A DNA stretch of 64,000 nt from a candidate division KSB1 bacterium (lineage in GTDB: Bacteria; Zhuqueibacterota; Zhuqueibacteria; Zhuqueibacterales; Zhuqueibacteraceae): contig JAPDPX010000007.1 in NCBI GenBank assembly GCA_034506255.1, forward strand, positions 186,001 through 250,000, in the 5' to 3' direction. The first letter of the stretch is position 1. Each line of letters opens with the position of its first letter. The notes beneath the pieces are model-generated. The model was not told the origin of the DNA. It made no database searches and was given only the letters and a program-made list of their open reading frames with translations. Both the position numbers and the translations under genes were made by a program. Positions 1 through 7,498 of this stretch are shown piece after piece.

Positions 1-420
1 TGAATTCCTCGCATCTTGCGAGACTCTCGCCGTTGTGGAGTCTCCCGCTCAGTCGGGGTCGGAACATCTTCGGAGAGACACCACTGCGCCAAAGTGCCGG
101 CCGTGGCAGTCGTGGCGGACAGGTGCACGCCGGGAGAGAGAGCCCGGCAGCGAGATGGCCGGGCACGATAGTCTTGCCCAGAAAGAGCAGGATTGGCGGA
201 CTGGAAGGGGTATAACCTCAACTCCGAAGAGATTGCAAAACTCGCGACGGCATTACCAAGGTGAAAGAACGGAAGCCGGGCAGGATGTCGCGTTTGGTAT
301 GACGGGCTGCAAGTGAATACAAATCATGCGAGCCTCGCGGCAGTCGCGTTGCGCAGGAACCGCCCCGCATGGCGCAAAAATTGCCAGCAAGAGGGGGGAA
401 TCTTTTATATCGAGGCAAGC
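1..420. other. Leading region without a supportable gene
   Basis: Short open frames exist on both strands, but none has a ribosome-binding site, a recognisable domain or a convincing length. One frame ends at about 262 with a plausible-looking 30-residue stretch but is closed by a stop just upstream. A small perfect hairpin (CTCGCA-TCT-TGCGAG) lies at 8-22 and could be left from the end of a gene to the left; it has no T-tract. Nothing else is seen. Confidence 0.5.
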
Positions 421-1113
421 ATGATGAGGCCCCTACTCTCTCTCGTTGCTGTGAGCGGGATCACGCTGGGTTTCAGCTTGTGGAGCTGCGCGAAAAATCC
501 AATGTCGGGCACCACCGGCAATTTGAAACTCAGTATCAAAGCCGTGCCCGCACCAGCCAAGGTGGCGGCCGGTGTGCAGCAAGTCACCATTACGGCCGCA
601 CAAATCGTCATCGGTGAAATCGAGATTGAAAGCAGCGAGCGGGACAGCATGGATTTCATGTCCAGCGGCCCGCTGGTGGTGAATCTCGATGTCACCGGCA
701 GCAGGACCACGCTCGGCGCGATTGCCGTTCCGTTTGGCAGGTATGATGAGATCGAAGTTGCAATCGCACCCCTGCAGGCCAGTGCCGGACAGGTCTACAC
801 CGCCAATCCAGACCTGCAAAACCGCAGCCTGCTCGTCCGCGGTTATATCGACGGCGACAGTGCGTCGGCGTTCGTCTTTGCCAGTGCGATCAGATTGGAA
901 CAGGAGCAGGAGCTTTCGCCACCCCTTTTGGTCGATGCCAATTCCCCGAATGCCAATATTGTGCTCGCCCTTGATACCGCGAGCTGGTTCCGCGATAGTT
1001 CGGGCGGCTATCTTGACCCCCGCCTGCCCCGGAATCAGAAGGCCATCGAGCACAATATCAAAAACTCGCTCAAGGCCTTTGCGGATGATGATGACGAGGA
1101 TGGCGACGATTGA
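421..1113 (+). CDS. Small lipoprotein, DUF4382-like
   Basis: About 230 residues. The chosen ATG at 421 (a second ATG at 424 is equally possible) follows GAGG at 412-415. It opens a lipoprotein signal peptide: short basic start, hydrophobic stretch, then L-W-S-C as lipobox, so the mature protein probably begins at that Cys and is membrane anchored. The mature part is a beta-rich domain starting GNLKLSIKAVPAP. Its pattern (covert strands, an acidic metal-site-like loop, then a 'GRYDEIEVAI' strand) resembles the DUF4382 family of exported proteins. That assignment is by eye only. The C-terminus is a run of acidic residues (DDDDEDGDD), which could bind cations. The in-frame extension to a GTG at 313 looks unlike coding sequence and was left out. 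The function is unknown. Confidence 0.7.
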   Translation: MMRPLLSLVAVSGITLGFSLWSCAKNPMSGTTGNLKLSIKAVPAPAKVAAGVQQVTITAAQIVIGEIEIESSERDSMDFMSSGPLVVNLDVTGSRTTLGAIAVPFGRYDEIEVAIAPLQASAGQVYTANPDLQNRSLLVRGYIDGDSASAFVFASAIRLEQEQELSPPLLVDANSPNANIVLALDTASWFRDSSGGYLDPRLPRNQKAIEHNIKNSLKAFADDDDEDGDD

Positions 1114-1391
1114 CGCAGGTCACAGGTGACGGACTTGGGCATCGCAGCGTTGCTGCCCGCCGAGTGCGCCTGCCCAAGTGCGATTCATTCTTCCTGTGGT
1201 ACCCCCACCACTACGGCACCTCGACAGTTGCATTCACTTCGCGAGCCATCCACAATCGAACTTTTTTGTGGAGCACTTGCTGCTGCGCCTCCCTTTCCCA
1301 GAAACAACTCACTACGACAGCCACAATGGCTGGCCTTCCGGCAACGGTTTCAATGAAGCACAATGGGTGACCCCAAATTCCGAAAAAGGCA

Positions 1392-1420
1392 TTGCTTCTT
1401 GGCGCGACGATTTGTATGAT
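1392..1420 (+). promoter_or_regulatory. Putative sigma70 promoter for the coiled-coil gene
   Basis: TTGCTT at 1392-1397 and TATGAT at 1415-1420 are separated by 17 bases, about 40 bases upstream of the GTG start at 1460. The rest of the 1114-1459 gap shows nothing I can name. Confidence 0.45.
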
Positions 1421-1459
1421 TGCACTCCAAACGCAAAACTACGTTCAGGGGAGAAATTC

Positions 1460-2254
1460 GTGCCACGCCGGTCGCGCAAAAAATCCAGACCCAAAGATGC
1501 CCTCCAACGAGAGCTGAAACGCTTGAGTCGCCGCGTTGAACAAGGCTTTCGACGCTTGATCAGCGGCCAACAAAAGCTGGAAAATCAGCAGCGAAAACAG
1601 GGAAAAAGACTGGCAAACCTGGAGAAAAGGCAGGTAAACCTGGAGAAAAGGCAGGTAAACCTGGGGAAAAGGCAGGTAAACCTGGGGAAAAGACAGCTAA
1701 GCCTGGAGAAAAGGCAGATAAGCCTGGAGAAAAGACAGGTAAGCCTGGAGAAAAGGCAGATAAGCCTGGAGAAAAGGCAGGTAAGCCTGGAGAAAAGGCA
1801 GATAAGCCTGGAGAAAGGGCAGATAAGCCTGGAGAAAGGGCAACAAAAGCTGGAGCAAAGACAACGGGAGCTGGAAAAAAGTCAAAAGTCACTCCTTGCC
1901 AGAATGAGCCAAGTCGAGGCTGTTTTAAAAGAGCTCAGGGACCGCCAGGACAGACTGGAAGCGAAAGTGGATTTGTATTGGGAAAGGACTGTGGAACTGA
2001 TCAACCGGGTCTACAATGTCGTGGAGAAAGAAAGAGAAGAAAACATGCAATTCAGAGAGCAAATCTACACCATGGTCGATCATGTCAGCAGATATTTCAC
2101 TGATTTCGAGGTGGAGAAGAAAGCGCTGGCAGCCCGGGATGATCGTCTGGAGAGCCGCATTGATGTCCTGGAGGGATCCGAGGCGAAACAGAATCGCACG
2201 CTGGAGGAACTTGATACGCGCGTGGCCGCGCTCGAAGCCCGCTCCCAAAGCTGA
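1460..2254 (+). CDS. Coiled-coil protein with tandem heptad repeats
   Basis: 264 residues, predicted cytoplasmic, with no signal peptide or membrane segment. The start is GTG 1460, chosen because AGGGGAG lies six bases upstream and because the in-frame sequence before it (to 1178) does not look coding. The N-terminus is very basic (PRRSRKKSRPK). Residues about 54-130 are near-identical heptads of the form (S/N)LEKRQ(V/I), with Leu at one fixed heptad position and charged residues elsewhere, so a long, very regular coiled coil is expected. After the repeat the protein continues as less regular coiled coil ending LDTRVAALEARSQS. It has no enzyme motif. Its role could be a structural or scaffolding rod, but no function can be assigned. 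It converges with the flavin monooxygenase gene on the other strand, about 50 bases away. Confidence 0.75.
   Translation: MPRRSRKKSRPKDALQRELKRLSRRVEQGFRRLISGQQKLENQQRKQGKRLANLEKRQVNLEKRQVNLGKRQVNLGKRQLSLEKRQISLEKRQVSLEKRQISLEKRQVSLEKRQISLEKGQISLEKGQQKLEQRQRELEKSQKSLLARMSQVEAVLKELRDRQDRLEAKVDLYWERTVELINRVYNVVEKEREENMQFREQIYTMVDHVSRYFTDFEVEKKALAARDDRLESRIDVLEGSEAKQNRTLEELDTRVAALEARSQS
1619..1849 (+). repeat. 21-bp tandem repeat, about 11 copies, inside the coiled-coil gene
   Basis: The unit is CTGGAGAAAAGGCAGGTAAAC with single-base variants. It is in frame, so each copy encodes one heptad. The middle copies alternate between a Val-coding and an Ile-coding form (GGT versus ATA), which gives a 42-bp higher-order period. 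There are no spacers, so this is not a CRISPR array. Confidence 0.9.
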
Positions 2255-2306
2255 TCCCAAGCCGCCGCGGAAGCCACAGCCCTCCCCCCACCGGTTGTCA
2301 CCCCCG

Positions 2307-3590
2307 TCATCTCCTGCGCAATTCCCGCTGGATCTGCCGCTTGTACGAAAAAAAATCCACCTGCATGGTGTGCCGGGTTGACGCGACATAGCGCCGGCGC
2401 ATGCGCTCCCGTTCACGAATGATTTCCCGCTGCATGATCCCGGTGCCGGGCAGTTTGCATGCGCCGGTCAGCAAACCGGCCACCCATTTTGCCTGCAACT
2501 CGGCCAGCGGCATGATGGCACCCAGCGGCTGCAAAAAACCGATGAAATACAGATTGGGATGCTGCAGCGGCACCACCCAACGGTAAAGCGGCAGTTCGTT
2601 GTCCTGCACCGTGAAAACTTCCGGTTTGAAGAAAGGAAAGGAGACTTTGTATCCCGTGGCGTGGACAATGCAGTCGATCCGTTCCGCGCTGCCGTCTTCA
2701 AACAGCACACGCTCGCCGGCGAGCATTTTGACATTCGGTTTGATTTTGATTCGCCCGTGGCCAATCAACGTCAGCAATTCGGAAGAGATGGTGGGATGTG
2801 CCTGATGCAGCTTGTGTGCCGGCACGGGCACACCATAACGCGACTGCGGACCGCGCGTCAGCCAGAGCAGAAACTGCATGCCCAGCGCCTGCACAGCCGG
2901 TGGCAGCAGACTGGTGAAGGGGGTGGTAAATTGATCGACCGGTTTGCCCCAAATGTATTTGGGAATCACGTGCGCACTGCGCCGGGTGGAGAGAAACGTG
3001 TGCGCCGCCACCCGGCTGCTTTCGCAGGCAATATCAACGCCGGAATTGCCCATGCCGATGACCAGGACATTCCGGCCGGCAAACACCCCGGGCGTTTTGT
3101 AGTCGTGCGAGTGCATTTGCAAACCGTCAAAGCGGCCGGGAAAATGCGCCCACTTCGGATCCCAATGATGGCCATTCGCGACCAGCACGGCACCATAACG
3201 GCGGCTCTTCCCGCCGGCGAGTGTCACGTCCCAGCTTCCCTCACCCGCCGGTGCCACGTCGATCACTTCGGTGCGAAAAGTGATCTGGTCGCGAAATCCG
3301 AAATGATCGACATAATCGTCGAAATACCTGGCAATCTGCGCGTGATGGGGATAGTCGGGATAGTCGTCCGGCATGGGAAAATCGGAAAATGCCATGCGGG
3401 TTTTCGAGGTATTGATGTGCAACGAGGCATAGGCGGAAGACTGGCCGTTGTCATTCAAATAACGCCAGTTGCCCCCGACACTCGAGCCTTTCTCGAAGCC
3501 GTCGAAGGGTATGCCCTTCTCATGCAGCACTTTGGCTGCCGCGATGCCCGAGGCGCCGGCACCGATGATACAGACCCGGGATTCACGCAT
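2307..3590 (-). CDS. Flavin-containing monooxygenase (FMO-like)
   Basis: 427 residues. The N-terminus has the FAD dinucleotide-binding fingerprint GAGASG (residues 10-15). The family-defining FMO motif F-x-G-x3-H-x3-Y is present as FDGLQMHSHDY near residue 155. It is followed by the NADPH-binding GMGNSG near residue 180. A later ATGY (in VHATGYKVSF) is also typical. These enzymes use NADPH and O2 to oxygenate nucleophilic N or S atoms, or ketones; the substrate here is not evident. The start overlaps the end of the DUF1992 gene by 8 bases, so it is the third gene of a minus-strand operon with the phosphatase and DUF1992 genes, probably transcribed from the promoter at 6161-6189. The length and both nucleotide-binding motifs look intact. 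Confidence 0.88.
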   Translation of the reverse strand: MRESRVCIIGAGASGIAAAKVLHEKGIPFDGFEKGSSVGGNWRYLNDNGQSSAYASLHINTSKTRMAFSDFPMPDDYPDYPHHAQIARYFDDYVDHFGFRDQITFRTEVIDVAPAGEGSWDVTLAGGKSRRYGAVLVANGHHWDPKWAHFPGRFDGLQMHSHDYKTPGVFAGRNVLVIGMGNSGVDIACESSRVAAHTFLSTRRSAHVIPKYIWGKPVDQFTTPFTSLLPPAVQALGMQFLLWLTRGPQSRYGVPVPAHKLHQAHPTISSELLTLIGHGRIKIKPNVKMLAGERVLFEDGSAERIDCIVHATGYKVSFPFFKPEVFTVQDNELPLYRWVVPLQHPNLYFIGFLQPLGAIMPLAELQAKWVAGLLTGACKLPGTGIMQREIIRERERMRRRYVASTRHTMQVDFFSYKRQIQRELRRR

Positions 3591-3927
3591 GTCGAAAAGC
3601 GGGGTTGCGAAGACAGCGGCGATGGCGCTCCATCAGCAGATGAAAGCGCGTTTCCAGTTCACGCAGCTGCCGGCGCAGCGCTTGCGCCTCTGCGTGGGGT
3701 GCATCCCGCAACTGCTCCTGCAACGCAAGGATGTCTTTCTTGAGCTGCATTTCCTCGGGCAGCACATTGGCATTCTTCAGGATCTTGAAGCCCAACCGCA
3801 GGCTGGCGGGGATGTTGGAATCATCCTCCCAGTTGAGCGGCCGGCCATGGCCGGGCAGGTTGTCGAATTCACCGTTGGCAATGGCTTCGAGAATCTTCTG
3901 TTCGGCGAGGTGTGCGAAGGCATTCAT
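3583..3927 (-). CDS. DUF1992 / DnaJ-C28-type conserved domain protein
   Basis: 114 residues. The first 70 residues match the DUF1992 (DnaJ homologue subfamily C member 28 conserved) domain: AEQKILEAIANGEFDNLPGHG followed by KPL-like RPL, a tryptophan/acidic loop and a conserved KILKNANVLPEE helix. The remainder is an amphipathic, basic helix. There is no J domain, which is normal for bacterial members. The family function is not established. The gene sits between the SpoIIE-type phosphatase (4-base ATGA overlap) and the FMO gene (8-base overlap), so the three are translationally coupled. The association with an oxidoreductase and a signalling phosphatase may simply be operon convenience. Confidence 0.85.
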   Translation of the reverse strand: MNAFAHLAEQKILEAIANGEFDNLPGHGRPLNWEDDSNIPASLRLGFKILKNANVLPEEMQLKKDILALQEQLRDAPHAEAQALRRQLRELETRFHLLMERHRRCLRNPAFRHA

Positions 3928-6065
3928 ATCTGCACTCCGGCGCTTTCAGCTTCGGGTTCCGTGTTCAACATGCGCGCGGGCCCGCGCGGCTGTTCCGTGA
4001 CGCCCACCACCACCACCGTGAAATCGTCGTGGGTGTTGGCGAGGCCGACGTGATCGTAAATGCTCAGCAAAATGCGCTCTTTCAAGGCTTCGGCATTCTG
4101 ATAATCCCGCTGCTGCACCACCGCCAGCAGGGATTTTTCCTGATATTCCTCTTCGTTGTCGTTGCGTGCCTCGACCACGCCGTCGGTATAGAAAACGAAA
4201 AAGTCACCCGCGGCAACCGGCAAGGTCATTTCCTGCAGCGCGGCTTCAAAAGCCGGCCCGTCTTCCAAACCGATGGCCATGCCCGCAGGCTGCAGAAATG
4301 CGGGCGCGCGGCTGCGCGGGGCTTGCAGCAGGGGATTGTGGCCGGCGCGACTGAAGGTCATGGTCATATGGTCGGGGTCAAACACGGCATACAGCAGCGT
4401 GATGAAGAGATTCTTCTCCAGGCTGCGGCGAAGGATGCGGTTGGTGTGCAGCAACACCTCGCGCGGTGAATCATAATGCCGGCCGAGTGCCTCGACCACG
4501 CCCTTCACCTGCGCCATGTAGAAGGCGGCGGCCGCACCCTTGCCGGAAACATCACCCACGACGACCACGAGCTTGCGGCCGCGCGTGAAGACATCGAAAT
4601 AATCTCCGCCCACCTCCTGTGCCGCCACGCTGACGCCCGCAACTTCCAGGCCCGGCACCGCCGGCATGATTTTGGGCAGCAGCTTGACCTGGGCTTCATG
4701 CGCCACGCGCAGCTCCTGCGACAAGCGCTCCTTTTCGAGGGATTCCGCCAGCAAATGGGCATTGTGAAAGGCGATGGCCGCCTGATCGGCAAAGGATTGC
4801 AGCATGTCCTGATCGAATTGATCGTAACCGAAGTAATCCTGTTTCGCGGAAAACAGCACGCCCAGAATCTGACCGCGTGAGATCAGCGGCACCGCCAGGA
4901 TGGCGCCAATATCCTTCTTCCACGGTCGCACACCGGCGGCGCGCGCATCCGCGGTGACATCGTTGATCAACAGGCTTTTTTGATTTTGGATCACCCACCC
5001 GCTGATGCCGGTCTCACGGCTCAGCGGCATCTCCTGCTGTTCCCGTTCGGAAAGATTGACCGCCGAACACAAGACCGGCGGCGCGCCGGCCTCCTCCAGC
5101 AGCTCCAGCCAGGCAAAATCGGAGCGGGTGACCTGCAGCGCGCGCTGTGTGATCATCGCCATCAATTGCTCGCGTTCCATGAAATGGCTGATGGACTGGC
5201 TCAGCTCCTGCAGCGTCTTGATGGCGTTGATTTTCTCATCGAAGCTGCCGGCGGTGGGAAGATGCAGCATCAGGGCAAAGGCGGTAACCCCGGCATAGAC
5301 GCTGAAAAACAGTGCAATCGCAGCGCACACGGCGGCGAACGCGATGCTGTGATCCGCCACAAAACTGCCGGCGACCCGTTGTGTCAACATGACGCCGAGA
5401 CCGCAAGCCAGTGCGGACGCCAGAAACACCAGCCACTTCTGGCGGCGGTTGAGATAGTCGATCCAGCGGTGGCGGAGGGCATTGACCCCGATCAACAGCA
5501 GGAGCAGGATGACGGGCACATCACCCAGCCAGTTCTGCTCGAAGCTTGCGAAGAAATTCACCCGGCCGCGCGCGGAAGCCGTTGCAGCCATCAGCAGTAT
5601 GGCGAACACCAGCAGGCGAAAATTGCGCAGCGTCGAGCCTTTGCTCTTGTAGAAAATCAAATTGGCCAGCAGTCCGGAGAGCAGCAGGTGCAGAAACAGC
5701 AGCAGGAACGCGGCCGCCGTGCCGATCAGGAAGTGGCGGGGGGAGAGAAACAGCCGTGAAGCCGGAGACCGGGAATCCGGGGCTGCCATCAAATACTGGT
5801 CGATGATGGTCAACACCACCAGCGCCGCCAGTGCCGTCAAAAAGGTGTAGCGCAGCGTGTGGAAAATGCGCCGTTCGGAAAGGATCTTGATCCGCTCCCG
5901 CAGCGGCAGCAGCAGGATGATGGCCGCCAGCAACATACCGTCACGGAACAAGCGCACGATCTCGGGGATGCGCGCAATCATGAACCAAACGCTGTCGACG
6001 AGGGTCACCCCGAGAAAGGTCAGAAAGGGAACGGAGAAAATCGTGTTCTTGAGGATGCGGCGCAT
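3924..6065 (-). CDS. Membrane GAF-domain SpoIIE/RsbU-type PP2C phosphatase
   Basis: 713 residues from ATG 6065. A longer reading to 6146 adds a poor N-terminus. Residues about 10-290 hold many hydrophobic membrane segments. A GAF domain follows at about 300-440 (core GISGWVIQNQKSLLI, then LAVPLISRGQILGVLFSAK), then a linking helix. A PP2C-like SpoIIE/RsbU catalytic domain spans about 465-690. The metal-binding and core motifs are visible: GGDYFD near 488, DVSGKG near 503 and YTDGVVEARN near 630. In this family the phosphatase usually dephosphorylates an anti-sigma antagonist in a partner-switching pathway. No STAS or HATPase partner lies nearby, so the target must be elsewhere. The N-terminal membrane part plus GAF suggests regulation by a membrane or small-molecule signal. 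It is the first gene of the operon, with a promoter at 6161-6189. Confidence 0.88.
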   Translation of the reverse strand: MRRILKNTIFSVPFLTFLGVTLVDSVWFMIARIPEIVRLFRDGMLLAAIILLLPLRERIKILSERRIFHTLRYTFLTALAALVVLTIIDQYLMAAPDSRSPASRLFLSPRHFLIGTAAAFLLLFLHLLLSGLLANLIFYKSKGSTLRNFRLLVFAILLMAATASARGRVNFFASFEQNWLGDVPVILLLLLIGVNALRHRWIDYLNRRQKWLVFLASALACGLGVMLTQRVAGSFVADHSIAFAAVCAAIALFFSVYAGVTAFALMLHLPTAGSFDEKINAIKTLQELSQSISHFMEREQLMAMITQRALQVTRSDFAWLELLEEAGAPPVLCSAVNLSEREQQEMPLSRETGISGWVIQNQKSLLINDVTADARAAGVRPWKKDIGAILAVPLISRGQILGVLFSAKQDYFGYDQFDQDMLQSFADQAAIAFHNAHLLAESLEKERLSQELRVAHEAQVKLLPKIMPAVPGLEVAGVSVAAQEVGGDYFDVFTRGRKLVVVVGDVSGKGAAAAFYMAQVKGVVEALGRHYDSPREVLLHTNRILRRSLEKNLFITLLYAVFDPDHMTMTFSRAGHNPLLQAPRSRAPAFLQPAGMAIGLEDGPAFEAALQEMTLPVAAGDFFVFYTDGVVEARNDNEEEYQEKSLLAVVQQRDYQNAEALKERILLSIYDHVGLANTHDDFTVVVVGVTEQPRGPARMLNTEPEAESAGVQI

Positions 6066-6160
6066 GCCGATGCTTGTTTGCGAGTCATTCGGGAGTTTGG
6101 AAAACCGGCGTGGCCATGATGAAAAAACGGCCGCACAACAAACCAATCGCCCGGCCCGGC

Positions 6161-6189
6161 AAAGTAGACATCACCGGATGGAAAGTCAA
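6161..6189 (-). promoter_or_regulatory. Sigma70-type promoter of the phosphatase-DUF1992-FMO operon
   Basis: On the minus strand TTGACT (6189-6184) is followed after 17 bases by TACTTT (6166-6161). Transcription would start about 90 bases before ATG 6065. It is divergent from the promoter at 6226-6255. Confidence 0.55.
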
Positions 6190-6225
6190 GCGCGATCTCC
6201 CGCCCTCGCGCTTCGGAATTCGGCC

Positions 6226-6255
6226 TTGAATGTGAGGGCCGTGATTGTGTATTTT
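6226..6255 (+). promoter_or_regulatory. Putative promoter of the HD hydrolase gene
   Basis: TTGAAT at 6226-6231 and TATTTT at 6250-6255 are separated by 18 bases, about 30 bases before the ATG at 6284. The spacing is slightly long but the position fits. Confidence 0.4.
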
Positions 6256-6283
6256 GACCCGCCGTTTCACGCAAAGGTTGCCC

Positions 6284-6874
6284 ATGCAAAATCTTCCGAT
6301 GGAAAAGGCCAACCCCGCCCACGATTGGGCAATGATCGACCGTGCGCTCGCGACTGCCGCTCTGGCGCATCGCCAACAAACACGCAAGAGCACCGCGATT
6401 CCCTACATCGTTCACCCCTGCGCCGTTGGTTTTCTGCTGCTCGCCGCCGGCTGTCCGACCGAGGTGGTGGTGGCGGGCATCCTGCACGATGTCATCGAAG
6501 ACACACCGGTGACACTCGAGGCCTTGCGCCGGGAATTCGGCGGGACGATCGCCGACCTGGTGGCACTATGCTCCGAGCCGGACAAATCACTGCCCTGGGA
6601 AAGACGCAAACAGCACACGATCCGCTTTCTCGCCACCGCGCCGCCGGCGGTCAAGCTGGTGGTGGCGGCGGACAAGCTGCACAATCTGCGCAGCATTGCC
6701 CTCGAAAGACATCGTGTGGGGGAGGCGGTGTGGCAGCGCTTCAATCGCGGCCGCGCACAGCAGGAATGGTATTATCGCAGCGTCGCGGAGAGTCTCATGC
6801 AAAACCTGCCGGAGGGATGCGACACTTCGCTTTTCGAACAACTGCAGCAGGAAGTGGCGGCCGTATTCGGTTAG
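6284..6874 (+). CDS. Stand-alone (p)ppGpp hydrolase-like HD protein (MESH1/SAH type)
   Basis: 196 residues from ATG 6284; ATG 6299 is an alternative. The sequence follows the hydrolase half of RelA/SpoT proteins. It has an Arg-rich RKSTAIPYIVHP segment with the first metal-binding His (about 44), the ILHDVIEDT HD motif (about 68-74), a helix with RRKQ, and AADKLHNL near 128-134, which supplies the last metal ligand. It lacks any synthetase, TGS or ACT domain, so by family knowledge it would be a small alarmone hydrolase that removes the 3'-pyrophosphate of (p)ppGpp using Mn2+. NADPH phosphatase activity is known for the animal homologue and cannot be excluded. The dUTPase gene follows 67 bases downstream, and both act on nucleotides. 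Confidence 0.8.
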   Translation: MQNLPMEKANPAHDWAMIDRALATAALAHRQQTRKSTAIPYIVHPCAVGFLLLAAGCPTEVVVAGILHDVIEDTPVTLEALRREFGGTIADLVALCSEPDKSLPWERRKQHTIRFLATAPPAVKLVVAADKLHNLRSIALERHRVGEAVWQRFNRGRAQQEWYYRSVAESLMQNLPEGCDTSLFEQLQQEVAAVFG

Positions 6875-6941
6875 ACGGAAGGCGGAATCAAACCGGGGGG
6901 AAGTCGGAAAATCTCACCAACCTGAAAAGGATTGCCACCGC

Positions 6942-7385
6942 TTGAACATTCGCATCAAAGTGAAAAAACTGCATCCGGCGGCGCGGCTGCCGGAGTACAA
7001 AACCGCACTCGCCGCCGGCATGGATTTGTATGCGCGGCTGGACGAAGCCCAAATGCTGGCGCCGGGCGAATCGGCGTTGATCCCCACGGGAATCGCGCTG
7101 GAATTGCCGCCGGGTTACGAGGCCCAGGTGCGGCCGCGCAGCGGCCTGGCACTGCGGCATGCGGTCACCCTGTTGAATTCGCCGGGCACGGTGGATGCCG
7201 ACTATCGCGGCGAGATCAATGTGATCGTCATCAATCATCACCGCCACGAAACCTTTACCATCCATCCGCACGATCGCATCGCGCAGCTCGTGATTGCGCC
7301 GGTGATGCATGCCGAATGGGTGGAGGCCGAAGAGTTGAATGCGACGGCCAGGGCCGGTGGCGGCTTCGGCAGCACCGGCCGCTGA
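6942..7385 (+). CDS. dut: Deoxyuridine 5'-triphosphate nucleotidohydrolase (dUTPase)
   Basis: 147 residues, the usual length of trimeric dUTPases. It hydrolyses dUTP to dUMP and PPi, keeping uracil out of DNA and supplying dUMP for thymidylate. All five family motifs are present in order: AGMDLYA (1), PRSGLA (2), the GTVDADYRGEI segment with the catalytic Asp (3), RIAQLVIAPV (4) and the C-terminal P-loop-like RAGGGFGSTGR (5). The start is TTG 6942 because the family N-terminus (IRIKVKKL) begins there. The only longer in-frame sequence overlaps the HD gene, and AAAAGG lies about 11 bases upstream. An ATG 79 bases further in would cut off motif 1. It probably shares a transcript with the HD hydrolase. 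Confidence 0.93.
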   Translation: MNIRIKVKKLHPAARLPEYKTALAAGMDLYARLDEAQMLAPGESALIPTGIALELPPGYEAQVRPRSGLALRHAVTLLNSPGTVDADYRGEINVIVINHHRHETFTIHPHDRIAQLVIAPVMHAEWVEAEELNATARAGGGFGSTGR

Positions 7386-7396
7386 GAACGCAGCGG

Positions 7397-7484
7397 CCGG
7401 GCAACCTTCCTGCCACTAGGCTCAATTGCCCGGTCACCTTTGTATGATACTGTGCCCTGTTCGCCGGCGGTGGTGACCGGGCAA
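7397..7484. repeat. Three-armed inverted repeat between convergent genes
   Basis: A perfect 13-base inverted repeat is formed by TTGCCCGGTCACC (7426-7438) and GGTGACCGGGCAA (7472-7484). A third partial copy, CCGGGCAA at 7397-7404, could also pair with the middle arm. It lies between the convergent dut and T9SS-protein genes and would form a hairpin in either transcript. There is no clean T-tract on either side, so it is a possible but atypical bidirectional terminator. Confidence 0.6.
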
Positions 7485-7498
7485 GGGGCCCCAAAATC

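Noticed and set aside
1619..1849. CRISPR array
   Set aside because: The repeats are directly adjacent, 21 bases long, in frame with a gene, and have no unique spacers or cas genes.
1560..1892. Minus-strand repetitive frame (SPGLSAF repeats)
   Set aside because: It is only the complement of the 21-bp repeat; the plus-strand frame has a ribosome-binding site and continues beyond the repeat.
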